Part shown: one piece after another, positions 1-7,850 of the stretch
How the letters are laid out: the number at the start of each line of letters is the position of its first letter
How positions within the stretch are numbered: the stretch's first letter is position 1
Assembly: GCA_902799955.1 (NCBI GenBank)
Contig: CADCCQ010000004.1
Coordinates: forward strand, 22,812-86,811
Direction: 5' to 3'
Length of the DNA stretch: 64,000 nucleotides
DNA from: an uncultured bacterium
Lineage (GTDB): Bacteria > Verrucomicrobiota > Kiritimatiellia > RFP12 > UBA1067
Made by a program: the position numbers and the translations under genes
The notes under the pieces: model-generated
Seen by the model: only the letters and a program-made list of their open reading frames with translations
Databases searched by the model: none
Told to the model about the DNA's origin: nothing

Positions 1-1665
1 GATTCCCGACGCGAGGGAGACGATCTGCGAGAGGCGCTGCAGGCGGGTTGCCTCGTAGCGGACGGTTACTGCGCCGTTCGCGCATGCCTTCGGGATGTGG
101 ACGGAGAGGAGCTTGTTCGGGCCGAGACCGACCTTGAGGTTCTCGACCGATCCGTCGGGGCGCTGCAGCTTTGCCGCGTATCCGTGGTAGGGGAGGAGCG
201 GCAGCTCCACGTCGTTGTCGGCGGCGTTCCCCGTGAAGTCCATCTGGAGGACGTCCCTCCGCGGGCGGGAGAGCTTCACGCCGACGGGGTGCGCGGCGGT
301 CGCGACGTCGCCGCGTTTGCGGATCTCGGTGTCGAGAAGGCCGTCGCGGATGAGGTAGTGGATGCCGCTCGCCTCCTGGGGGCGTCCGCCCTGGTAGGAG
401 CGGATGAAGTCGCGCTCGGAGATTCTCGCAGCGTAGAAGTACCCGACGTTGACGAACCAGGCGAAAGCCGCGCCGCAGATTACAAGCCAGGCCCAGGAGC
501 GCTCTCTCGCGCGGTCCTCGCCGACGAGCGCGGAGAGGGAGAGCCCTCCGCCGAACGCCAGGAAGGCGGTGGCGGGCCCGAAGAAGCGCCAGGGGAACTG
601 GACGACCGCGAGCGGCTTGAAGGCGCCTTTCCACGACGGCATCTCCGTCGCCATGAGAAGGCACCCGACGCCCGTGATGAGCAGCATGTCGCGGAAGACC
701 TCCGGCGCGGTCCGCCGGGACGCCAGCCTGAAGCGCTGCAGGGCGGCGACGACGAGCATGATGCCGATCCCCGGGGGGATCCAGACGTCGGCCTTGCTGG
801 TGGGGATCTCCAGGAAGAGCTTCAGGAGCGGCATGCAGTGCGAGAGGATGTCGGCGTTCTTCTCGACCTCTATGTGGAAGTGGAGGTGGGCGAACTGCTC
901 GTACATCGGCAGGAGGTACGCCACTCCCACGAGGATCGTCGGGATGGGCGCAAGCGCCAGGTATAGGATGCGGCGCGGCTCTCGCAGGAGGCGGACGGCG
1001 TTGAACGCGACGAAGACCGCGCACACCGCGGCCATCATGAGGAGCGAGAGGCTGTGCGCGAGGACGAGCCCGGCGAAGCCGAAGCTGAGGTACGGGAAGC
1101 GGCGCGGGTCGCCCAGGACGGTTTCGTAGAGGCCGAGGACGATCCACGGGGCGAACACGAACAGGCTCCATTCGCCGAACGCCGCGCGAACGAAGAGGTC
1201 TGCGGCGAAGTAGCTGCTCCACGTGTATAGGAGGGCGGTGGCGAACGCGCCGAAGCACGTGGCCGAGAGCCTGCGCGCGCAGAAGTACGCGCCGTATGCG
1301 GTGGCGGCGACGCAGGCGACGACGAGGAACTTGTAGGCCGCGACGATTCCGAGGCCGCACTTCATCAGCAGCACGGCGGGGTACAGGAAGAAGTCGGGGT
1401 AGAACAGCCCAGACGCGTAGCCGTAGCCGGCGAGGGCCTCGTGGTTGATCATTGAGGGGAACTCGCCCAGGCTGAAGTTCACGCCCATGGCGTGGAGGCG
1501 CGAGAGGTGGTAGTAGAGGTCGTGTCCGTTCGGGATCCCCGGCATCAGCAGCGGGAGGAGCCCGGCGAGGAGGAGCGCGCCCAGCATGAGGGGGTAGAAT
1601 CGTCCCTCCCCCAGCCTTTCGCGCATTGAGTCGAAGCGGGATGCGGTCCAGTCGACGATGTTCAA
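1..1665 (-). CDS. Polytopic membrane protein, PTPS-related/YfhO-like (3' end off window)
   Basis: The reading frame is open to the left edge, so the C-terminus is missing (about 555 residues seen). The protein starts with a short cytoplasmic stretch and then has many hydrophobic segments. The first extracytoplasmic loop contains NGHDLYYHLSRL, which resembles the D-x-x-x-H-L motif of the 6-pyruvoyl-tetrahydropterin-synthase-related membrane family. Such proteins are thought to act on lipid-linked sugars at the membrane. I chose the TTG at 1665: AAGGAGGG lies 6 bases upstream and TTG overlaps the stop of the GT2 gene (TTGA), which implies translational coupling. An ATG at 1626 is the alternative. 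Function is inferred only from topology and partnership with the lipid-linked glycosyltransferase. Confidence 0.7.
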   Translation of the reverse strand, partial: MNIVDWTASRFDSMRERLGEGRFYPLMLGALLLAGLLPLLMPGIPNGHDLYYHLSRLHAMGVNFSLGEFPSMINHEALAGYGYASGLFYPDFFLYPAVLLMKCGLGIVAAYKFLVVACVAATAYGAYFCARRLSATCFGAFATALLYTWSSYFAADLFVRAAFGEWSLFVFAPWIVLGLYETVLGDPRRFPYLSFGFAGLVLAHSLSLLMMAAVCAVFVAFNAVRLLREPRRILYLALAPIPTILVGVAYLLPMYEQFAHLHFHIEVEKNADILSHCMPLLKLFLEIPTSKADVWIPPGIGIMLVVAALQRFRLASRRTAPEVFRDMLLITGVGCLLMATEMPSWKGAFKPLAVVQFPWRFFGPATAFLAFGGGLSLSALVGEDRARERSWAWLVICGAAFAWFVNVGYFYAARISERDFIRSYQGGRPQEASGIHYLIRDGLLDTEIRKRGDVATAAHPVGVKLSRPRRDVLQMDFTGNAADNDVELPLLPYHGYAAKLQRPDGSVENLKVGLGPNKLLSVHIPKACANGAVTVRYEATRLQRLSQIVSLASGI

Positions 1666-2660
1666 GAGTCGCCCTCCTTCTGGGGATTGCCGTCCTTCTC
1701 GCGCTGCCAGGTGCGGTCGCTTATGATCGCGCGCGGGCGGTGCTTTGTCTCAAGGTATATCTTCCCGATGTACTCCCCGATGACGCCCAGCGAGAGAAGC
1801 TGGATGCCGCCGAGGAAGCAGACGCAGAGGACCTCGCTTGTCCAGCCGCGCACGACGGTGCCGCGCATCCAGGAGACAAGGCTCCAGACGCCCATGAAGA
1901 ACGAGAGGAGCGAGACGATCGCGCCGAAGAACGTGATGAGGCGGATTGGCTTGATGGAGAGCGAGGTGATGCCGTCCGCCGCGAACCCCAGCATCTTCAG
2001 GAAGGGGTAGTGGCTCTTGCCGGCGACGCGCTCCTTGCGGGAGTAGAACACCTTCGCCGACTTGAAGCCCACGAGCGGGATCATCCCGCGCAGGTAGAGG
2101 TTCGTCTCGCCGTATTCGAAGAGGGCGTCGAGCGCGCGCGCCGAGAGGAGCCTGTAGTCCGCGTGGTTGTAGACGGCCTCGACGCCCATGCCGGCCTGGA
2201 TGCGGTAGAAGCTCTCGGCCGTGAAGCGCTTGAAGAACGTGTCGGAGGAGCGATCGTTGCGCACGCCGTAGACGACGTCGGCGCCTTTCGCGTACTCGTC
2301 GACCATCTCGGACATGGCGTGCACGTCGTCCTGTCCGTCGCAGTCGATGGTTATCGCGATGTCGCATCCGAGCGCGCGCGCCTCGGTCATCCCGGCCCAG
2401 AGTGCGCACTGGTGCCCGCGGTTCCTGCTCTGGCGGATGCCGGCGAACCGCGGGTCGCGGCCGGCGATGTCGCATATCGTCTGCCAAGTGGCGTCGGAGC
2501 TGCCGTCGTCCACGAAGAGGACGCCGCTTTCCGGGGCGATGCGCCCCGAGGCCGTCATCCGCCCCAGCTCGTCGGCGAAGAGCGGGTACGACACCGGCAG
2601 CGTGGCCTCCTCGTTGTAGCAGGGCACGACCACCGTCAGTTTTGGCAATTTACGTTTCAT
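1662..2660 (-). CDS. GT2 polyprenyl-phosphate glycosyltransferase, GtrB/DPM1-like
   Basis: 332 residues. The N-terminal GT-A domain has VVVPCYNEE, the VDDGSSD nucleotide-sugar site and a DCDGQDD metal-binding segment. Two C-terminal transmembrane helices follow (about 240-265 and 275-300). This layout is that of GtrB/YkcC/ArnC-type enzymes, which move a sugar from a nucleotide donor to undecaprenyl phosphate on the inner face of the cytoplasmic membrane. The lipid-linked sugar would then be used outside by a polytopic transferase, plausibly the coupled downstream gene. The ATG has GAGGAAACA just upstream. A promoter at 2680-2708 drives it divergently from the acyltransferase gene. Confidence 0.85.
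   Translation of the reverse strand: MKRKLPKLTVVVPCYNEEATLPVSYPLFADELGRMTASGRIAPESGVLFVDDGSSDATWQTICDIAGRDPRFAGIRQSRNRGHQCALWAGMTEARALGCDIAITIDCDGQDDVHAMSEMVDEYAKGADVVYGVRNDRSSDTFFKRFTAESFYRIQAGMGVEAVYNHADYRLLSARALDALFEYGETNLYLRGMIPLVGFKSAKVFYSRKERVAGKSHYPFLKMLGFAADGITSLSIKPIRLITFFGAIVSLLSFFMGVWSLVSWMRGTVVRGWTSEVLCVCFLGGIQLLSLGVIGEYIGKIYLETKHRPRAIISDRTWQREKDGNPQKEGDS
1672..1677 (-). promoter_or_regulatory. Shine-Dalgarno that decides a TTG start
   Basis: GGAGGG on the minus strand sits 6 bases before the TTG at 1665, inside the last codons of the upstream GT2 gene. It supports the TTG over the downstream ATG at 1626. Confidence 0.6.
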
Positions 2661-2679
2661 TGTTTCCTCGGTTGCGTTA

Positions 2680-2708
2680 ATTATACCAAATCGAATGCGA
2701 CATTGCCA
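2680..2708 (-). promoter_or_regulatory. Sigma-70 promoter for the GT2 operon
   Basis: Minus-strand -10 TATAAT at 2685-2680. The -35-like TGGCAA at 2708-2703 is 17 bases upstream, one mismatch from the TTGCAA form used elsewhere in the window. Confidence 0.5.
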
Positions 2709-2750
2709 TTAACATTTTTCAAAAGTTCGCGGGCCGGAGCCGGCGAAATG

Positions 2751-2759
2751 TGGTATAAT
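2751..2759 (+). promoter_or_regulatory. Extended -10 promoter placed for a leaderless mRNA
   Basis: TGGTATAAT at 2751-2759 is an extended -10. Its last base is 7 bases from the A of the ATG at 2766, so transcription would start at or within a base or two of the start codon. No good -35 is visible at the usual distance, as is common for extended -10 promoters. Confidence 0.5.
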
Positions 2760-2765
2760 CTCCGT

Positions 2766-3905
2766 ATGCCGAAACAGGAGACAACAACTGCAATATCGCC
2801 GGAGCTGAGCGCGAAGCTCACTGTGGTGTCGTTCATCAGCGCGTGTTTCGTCGTCGTGCTGCACGCCTACGACAAGTCGTTCGCGGCGGGGGGCGGACTG
2901 CCTGCGTGGGCGGTGGTGTTCATCGGCAGGATCATGCCGACTTTCGCCGTCCCGGTGTTCTTCGTGATCTCCGGCTATCTGCTTGGCGTGAAGTCATGCG
3001 GAGGATCGCGGGAGGGGTGGTACGCGCAGGCGCTCGGGAAGCGCACGAAGACGCTGCTCGTGCCGTACCTCCTCTGGTGCACGGTCTACGCGCTGACGGT
3101 CGTGCCGTTCACGATGTACGGGAACCACGCGGCGGGGAGGGCGCTTCTTCACAACACGCATCTCCACGCCGCGCCCGGGTCGCTTTGGAACATTGTGTAC
3201 GTATACGGCGGGGACCTCTTCCATCTGCCCGTCGCAAGCGTGATGTGGTACGTAAGGAACCTCATGATGCTCGTGCTGATCGCGCCGCCGCTCCTCAGGC
3301 TGCTGAGATCCAGGCTGGCGGGCGCGGCTTTCCTTTGCGCGTCGTTCGGGGCGCTGCTGATGCACGACTGGATTCCCGGGCGCTGGTGGAACCTGTTCGA
3401 GACGGGGTTCAGCCTCGCCGGCGTATTCTACTTCTCCGTGGGGCTGTTCCTCTCGATCCACGCCGCCGACTACCCGCTGCGCCGCCAGCGGAACCCGCTG
3501 TGGCCTGTTCTCTGGCTCGGGGGGTGTGCGCTCTTCACGTACATACACTTCCTTCATCCGACGGGCGGCGGCCTTCTGGCGGTCCAGAGGATGCTGGCCA
3601 AGGTGGTCACCGCCATTGGCGTGCTGGCGGTCTGGACGCTGTACGACCTGGTGCCGGGGGCGTCGCGCTTCCTGCGGCTCTCGGTGGTGAAGGACTCGTT
3701 CTTCGTCTATGCCGCGCATCTCGGGATCATCTCGACGGTGACGTGCGCGCGGACGCAGGACATCCTCGCGACGCGCCTGCACGTCCCCGCGTTTGGGCTG
3801 TTCGCGATTAGGATAGCCGTGCCGATCCTGCTGGCGCTCGCGGCGGCGGAGACCCTGAAGAGGTGGCTCCCGAAGGCGTACGCCTTGCTCACGGGCGGGC
3901 GGTAG
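2766..3905 (+). CDS. Acyltransferase family 3 membrane protein
   Basis: 379 residues with about ten hydrophobic segments across the whole length. The early helix has the VVLHAYDKSF segment, with the histidine typical of the acyltransferase-3 (OafA/NodX/WecH) family. These enzymes add O-acetyl or other acyl groups to surface glycans at the cytoplasmic membrane. It lies beside the polysaccharide genes but faces the other way and converges with the flippase gene. A longer open frame extends upstream, but the divergent promoter and the -10 at 2754 place the real start here. An in-frame ATG at 2748 would lie upstream of the -10 and is rejected. No Shine-Dalgarno is present, in line with a leaderless transcript. 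Confidence 0.8.
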   Translation: MPKQETTTAISPELSAKLTVVSFISACFVVVLHAYDKSFAAGGGLPAWAVVFIGRIMPTFAVPVFFVISGYLLGVKSCGGSREGWYAQALGKRTKTLLVPYLLWCTVYALTVVPFTMYGNHAAGRALLHNTHLHAAPGSLWNIVYVYGGDLFHLPVASVMWYVRNLMMLVLIAPPLLRLLRSRLAGAAFLCASFGALLMHDWIPGRWWNLFETGFSLAGVFYFSVGLFLSIHAADYPLRRQRNPLWPVLWLGGCALFTYIHFLHPTGGGLLAVQRMLAKVVTAIGVLAVWTLYDLVPGASRFLRLSVVKDSFFVYAAHLGIISTVTCARTQDILATRLHVPAFGLFAIRIAVPILLALAAAETLKRWLPKAYALLTGGR

Positions 3906-3928
3906 CCGCGCCGGCCACCGCGGCGCGG
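3906..3928. terminator. GC-rich hairpin between convergent genes
   Basis: CCGCGCCG at 3906-3913 pairs perfectly with CGGCGCGG at 3921-3928 around a 7-base loop, in the 27-base gap between two convergent genes. There is no T-run, so termination is inferred from position and stem strength only. Confidence 0.4.
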
Positions 3929-3932
3929 CGCG

Positions 3933-5456
3933 CTACTTGGCCTTCCTGTCGCGCAACGCCGAGATGACGTTGGGGAACACCATCAGCATCGTGAAGACGG
4001 TGACGGTCGCGACCACCGCGCCCTTGGCGACGACACCGCCGACTCCGTCGAACGGAATCAGCCGGGCGGTGTCCCATGCGATGGCGCAGAGCACGACGGT
4101 GAGAAGGGCGTAGCGGACGTGCATCCACCAGTAGACCTTCGCCTGCGCCCCGTTGAAGAAGTACTTGAACACGACGTGCGCCTCCCACGGGACCTGGATG
4201 AAGACATAGCTGATGATCGTCGAGAGGATCACGCCGTCGAGCTTGTAGGCGTCCGGGAGCCAGATGACGAACGCGAAGTTCAAGGCGAGGTTCACGATGC
4301 TTGCGACGATGGGCTTCCACCGGTCCTGCTTCCAGAGCGCGGCGGCGGCCTTGAAGGAGAGCAGCATCTGCCGCGACTGGTTGACGTAGAAGTAGAGGAT
4401 CATCAGGATGGGCGTGAGGGCGTGGCGCATCAGCGCCGGGTCTCCCCTTGTCCACGCGGATATGAACGGCTGGTACAGCGCCGCCATCATCGCGGAGCTC
4501 CAGAGGATGCACAGCTGCGTCATGCGCACCATCTTCATGAAGAGCCTGAAGTTCTCCGCCTTAGTCTCGGTGTGGATCTTGTTGCCGAACCCGCCGAGCA
4601 CCGACTTGTAGATGATGCTGATCAGGCCGGCGACGGACGTGACGACGTAGTAGTAGTTGCCGTACGCGGCGACGGCGACGAGGCCGAGGAACACGGAGAT
4701 GACGATGTTGTCGAAGGAGTAGGAGACGACGCCGCCGATCTTGTGCAGGAACACCGACTTCACGTCCGACAGGACGCGGCGGCGGTTCTCGGCGGGGAGG
4801 GCGCCGCGCGGCTCGATGGCCGGGAAGAGGCGCCGCGACTCGCGGAAGATAAGCAGGTTGGAGATGATCGTGAAGAAGACCGTCGCGATGACGTAGAGGT
4901 AGTAGCTGCGGGTGAGGAGCAGGATGAGGAACACGACGACGTACTGGACGATGGAGGTGAAGGTGCGTACGTTGTTCAGCACGTCGTTGCGATGGTGGAC
5001 GGCGAGGACGGAGCCGCGGTAGGCGAAGAAGAAGTAGCTCGCCGCCGCGTTGACGAGGTGGATGACGTAGAGGATGTGCAGGTCTATGTCGGGCGGCACG
5101 TTGCCGTGGATGAGCTTCCTCAGGAAGGGCAGCAGGCACAGCCCGCCGAAGAAGATGACACCGCCCACCCAGCGGTAGACGGTGCGGTAGAAGCGCAGGT
5201 AGGCGCATGTCAGCTCGCGGTTGTCGTCGGCGATGGGCTTGTACATCGAGGAGATGACGGCGGAGCCGAAGCCGAGCTCCGCGAGCATCAGCACGCCGAG
5301 GATGGAGCCGAAGAGCCCGTTGAGCCCGAGGTAGGCGGGGCCGAGGAGCCAGAGGAAGAGCGTCCGGTTCAGGAAGGGGAAAAGCAGCCGGATGATGTTG
5401 TTGATGGCGGACGACGCCACGTTTCGCTTCATGTTCCTCGCGAAGTCCAGCTTCAT
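3933..5456 (-). CDS. Wzx-type polysaccharide flippase (MATE/MOP family)
   Basis: 507 residues with about 12-14 predicted membrane helices and an N-terminal MKLDFARNMKRNVASSAI segment, typical of the polysaccharide-biosynthesis export branch of the MOP superfamily. It would flip undecaprenyl-linked repeat units to the periplasm. The ATG at 5456 overlaps the stop of the upstream polymerase gene (ATGA). A 38-codon in-frame extension lies inside that gene and looks like an out-of-frame shadow, so it is left out. Flippase next to polymerase, export lipoprotein and chain-length protein makes a complete Wzx/Wzy export set. Confidence 0.85.
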   Translation of the reverse strand: MKLDFARNMKRNVASSAINNIIRLLFPFLNRTLFLWLLGPAYLGLNGLFGSILGVLMLAELGFGSAVISSMYKPIADDNRELTCAYLRFYRTVYRWVGGVIFFGGLCLLPFLRKLIHGNVPPDIDLHILYVIHLVNAAASYFFFAYRGSVLAVHHRNDVLNNVRTFTSIVQYVVVFLILLLTRSYYLYVIATVFFTIISNLLIFRESRRLFPAIEPRGALPAENRRRVLSDVKSVFLHKIGGVVSYSFDNIVISVFLGLVAVAAYGNYYYVVTSVAGLISIIYKSVLGGFGNKIHTETKAENFRLFMKMVRMTQLCILWSSAMMAALYQPFISAWTRGDPALMRHALTPILMILYFYVNQSRQMLLSFKAAAALWKQDRWKPIVASIVNLALNFAFVIWLPDAYKLDGVILSTIISYVFIQVPWEAHVVFKYFFNGAQAKVYWWMHVRYALLTVVLCAIAWDTARLIPFDGVGGVVAKGAVVATVTVFTMLMVFPNVISALRDRKAK

Positions 5457-6781
5457 GGATGCTTCTTTCTCCAGTCGTCCGCGATCCTCTGCCCGTCCGT
5501 TGCCAGGTACGACAGCATGGCGAACATGAACAGCAGGCAGACGAGGTTCATCTGCTGGCGGAGGACCCATTCAAGGAAGCTCTGGAGGTAGTTGGCGGTC
5601 AGGCCGCCAAGCAGCCCGGCGGGGATGAAGAACCACGGCGTCCCCTTGAGCCGCCGCAGCAGCCGCACGCACAGGTACAGGTACCACAGGAACCAGATGA
5701 CCATCGCGATGAGCGCGGGGATGCCGCACTCTGCTCCTACGAGGAGGTAGACCGTCTCGACGATCCCGACGTACGTCAGCTCGTAGCCCATCTCGTCGCT
5801 GGCGAGGGCCTGGTAGGGGTAGTCCGGGGACATCTTCAGGCTCCAGTTGTTGATGCCCACCCCGGCCATTGGCTTGTCCTTGATCATCTCCCACGCGCAG
5901 TGCGCCAGCTCCACGCGCGTGTCGCTCGACGCCTGGGGCGCGTGCACGAAGCGGTCGATGATCCTGGGCATGATGGCGACTAGGCCCATCGCCGCGATCG
6001 CGGCGATGGGGATCATGCGCCTGACGAAGACCTTCTTGTCGGAGTAGACCATGCACGCGAGGGCCGTCAGCCCGTACGAGAGGGGCATGACGAGGAAGGC
6101 GCCCCTCGAGTATGACCACATCGTGGAGAGAATCGCGATGCAGAACCCGGCGAAGCACACCTTGTCGAAGACCGTGCGCACGCCGTGCGTCAGGAACCTC
6201 GCGAAGAGCAGCGTCCCGAAGAGGTGCAGCGCCATGGCCATGCAGTTCCAGTGCGCGAAGAGCCCGTGCGCCTGGAAGCGGACGGAGAAGTGCTGGGAGA
6301 GCACGGGGAAGAAGTTGGCGAAGACGATGATCAGGAACGACGTGGTAAGCGCCTTGAAGTCGTTCGTCGTCCTGAGGAAGGCGTACACGGCCAGGTAGAC
6401 GATGAAGAGCATCATCATCTTCCATATCTCAAGCCAGCAGATCAGGCCGTCCTCGGCGTTCGCGAGGCTGGGGAGGCAGAGGAGGAAGTACAGCGCGTAG
6501 ATCTTGTATCCCCCCTCCGGGAAGAAGCCCTTGACCCTTCCCTTGAGCTTCGCCGCGAAGAGGATCGCAATCGAGAACAGGTAGATGAGGCTCACCTCCA
6601 TGCCGCGCGCCGAGCCGTGGTACTCCTCGTGCGAGAAGAAGTTGATGGCGGTGGACTGGTATTTCCACAGCGACAGCATGATCGCGAAGACGATGTAGCG
6701 CATCCACCTGACGTTGGCCGCCAGCAGGAACGTGAGCGGCGCCACACCCAGCGCGGCAAGTGTGAACAGGAAGTACTTCAT
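5453..6781 (-). CDS. O-antigen polymerase/ligase family (Wzy-type) membrane protein
   Basis: 442 residues, strongly hydrophobic, with about 11-12 helices. A long periplasmic loop near residues 270-345 carries SYSRGAFL before it and GVGINNW inside it, both typical of the Wzy_C (O-antigen ligase/polymerase) family. It should join flipped repeat units into polymer at the outer face of the cytoplasmic membrane. It sits 4 bases downstream of the Wza-like gene and overlaps the flippase gene, so all are cotranscribed. The family cannot be split into polymerase or ligase by sequence alone; the context favours polymerase. Confidence 0.8.
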   Translation of the reverse strand: MKYFLFTLAALGVAPLTFLLAANVRWMRYIVFAIMLSLWKYQSTAINFFSHEEYHGSARGMEVSLIYLFSIAILFAAKLKGRVKGFFPEGGYKIYALYFLLCLPSLANAEDGLICWLEIWKMMMLFIVYLAVYAFLRTTNDFKALTTSFLIIVFANFFPVLSQHFSVRFQAHGLFAHWNCMAMALHLFGTLLFARFLTHGVRTVFDKVCFAGFCIAILSTMWSYSRGAFLVMPLSYGLTALACMVYSDKKVFVRRMIPIAAIAAMGLVAIMPRIIDRFVHAPQASSDTRVELAHCAWEMIKDKPMAGVGINNWSLKMSPDYPYQALASDEMGYELTYVGIVETVYLLVGAECGIPALIAMVIWFLWYLYLCVRLLRRLKGTPWFFIPAGLLGGLTANYLQSFLEWVLRQQMNLVCLLFMFAMLSYLATDGQRIADDWRKKHP

Positions 6782-6785
6782 GTCC

Positions 6786-7850
6786 CTAGTTGGACGAGAA
6801 CACCGCGACGCGCGACGTGATGAGGTTGATCAGCTGCGCCGTCGGGAGGAGCTTCCTCACGAACACGTTGTACTCCGAGATGTCGTCCTTGGGCACGTAG
6901 ACGATGTCGCCGGACTTGAGGTTGATGTTCCTGCACTTGCCGGCAAGTATGCCGTCCACGTTGACCTTGTACATCTTGGGATGCACGAGGCCGTCGCGGA
7001 TGATGATCACGTGCTTCCAGTGCGTCTCAAGCATCCAGCCCGCGGAGGTGAGCGTCTCTATCAGGCCCATGCCAGGCTCGTAGAGGCGCTTGTGGGGGTT
7101 CTTGACCTCGCCGCAGATGGTGACGGACGCCTCCATTCTCTGCGCGATGAAGACGTAGTCGCCCTTGCGTATCCTGATGTTGTTGAGGCGGTCGCCTTTC
7201 TCGATGGCGAGGTGGAAGTCGACCGGGAGGATCGCGCCGTTGCGGATGATGTACGAGTGGTCGAGGTCGGCCGCGTCGACCGCGACGCCGTTGAAGAGAC
7301 GCGCCGCGCTGGCTCCCGCCATCGCGTAGAGGTCGGCGAGCCTCGTGGCGTTCGAGACTGGGTACACGCCCGGGTGGGCGCACAGGCCGGAGATGGTGGC
7401 CGTTTCGCTGTGGACGGTCTTCACCGTTATGCTCACGACCGGGTTCCTCACGTAGTCCTTGAGCCCGTTGTGGATGGCCTCCGCGCCCTCGGCGATCGTC
7501 AGGCCGCTCAGCTTGACCTGGCCCATGAACGCGAAGCCCACCATGCCGTCGGGGCCGATCTTCGTCAGCATGCCCAGGTCCTGGTGGTCGTACACCCTTA
7601 TCTCGATTTCGTCGCCGGCGTTCATGTGGTACACCGGCTCCTCCTCCATCTCGAGCTCCATCAGGCGCTTCCTGATGCGGGCCTCGTCCTCCTCCGTGCG
7701 GGCGGTCTCGTCCAGGATGGCGCTGTCGTCGTCGGTGTTCGTGAGTTCGAATGCAGTGTCGAAGTGGGATGTCAGCCTGTCCGGGTAGCATCCGCCGACC
7801 GCGAGCCCCAGCGCCGCAAGTCCTGTCGTGGCAAGTGCAATACGACTCAT
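6786..7850 (-). CDS. Wza-like polysaccharide export lipoprotein
   Basis: 354 residues. The N-terminus MSRIALATTGLAALGLAVGGC is a lipoprotein signal with a Cys at residue 21. A polysaccharide export (Poly_export) domain follows (YHMNAGDEIEIRVYDH) and then at least two SLBB-like modules (TVHSETATISGLCAHPGVYP and ASVTICGEVKNPHKRLYEPG). Wza proteins form the outer-membrane or periplasmic channel for high-molecular-weight polysaccharide. The ATG at 7850 overlaps the upstream chain-length gene (ATGA); a longer in-frame extension lies within that gene and is rejected. An acidic stretch at about 40-70, before the export domain, is unusual. Confidence 0.87.
   Translation of the reverse strand: MSRIALATTGLAALGLAVGGCYPDRLTSHFDTAFELTNTDDDSAILDETARTEEDEARIRKRLMELEMEEEPVYHMNAGDEIEIRVYDHQDLGMLTKIGPDGMVGFAFMGQVKLSGLTIAEGAEAIHNGLKDYVRNPVVSITVKTVHSETATISGLCAHPGVYPVSNATRLADLYAMAGASAARLFNGVAVDAADLDHSYIIRNGAILPVDFHLAIEKGDRLNNIRIRKGDYVFIAQRMEASVTICGEVKNPHKRLYEPGMGLIETLTSAGWMLETHWKHVIIIRDGLVHPKMYKVNVDGILAGKCRNINLKSGDIVYVPKDDISEYNVFVRKLLPTAQLINLITSRVAVFSSN

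Noticed and set aside
97..966. Long plus-strand reading frames over the left edge
   Set aside because: They lie opposite a continuous minus-strand membrane-protein gene, show Arg/Asp/Glu-rich composition typical of antisense frames in GC-rich DNA, and have no ribosome binding sites.
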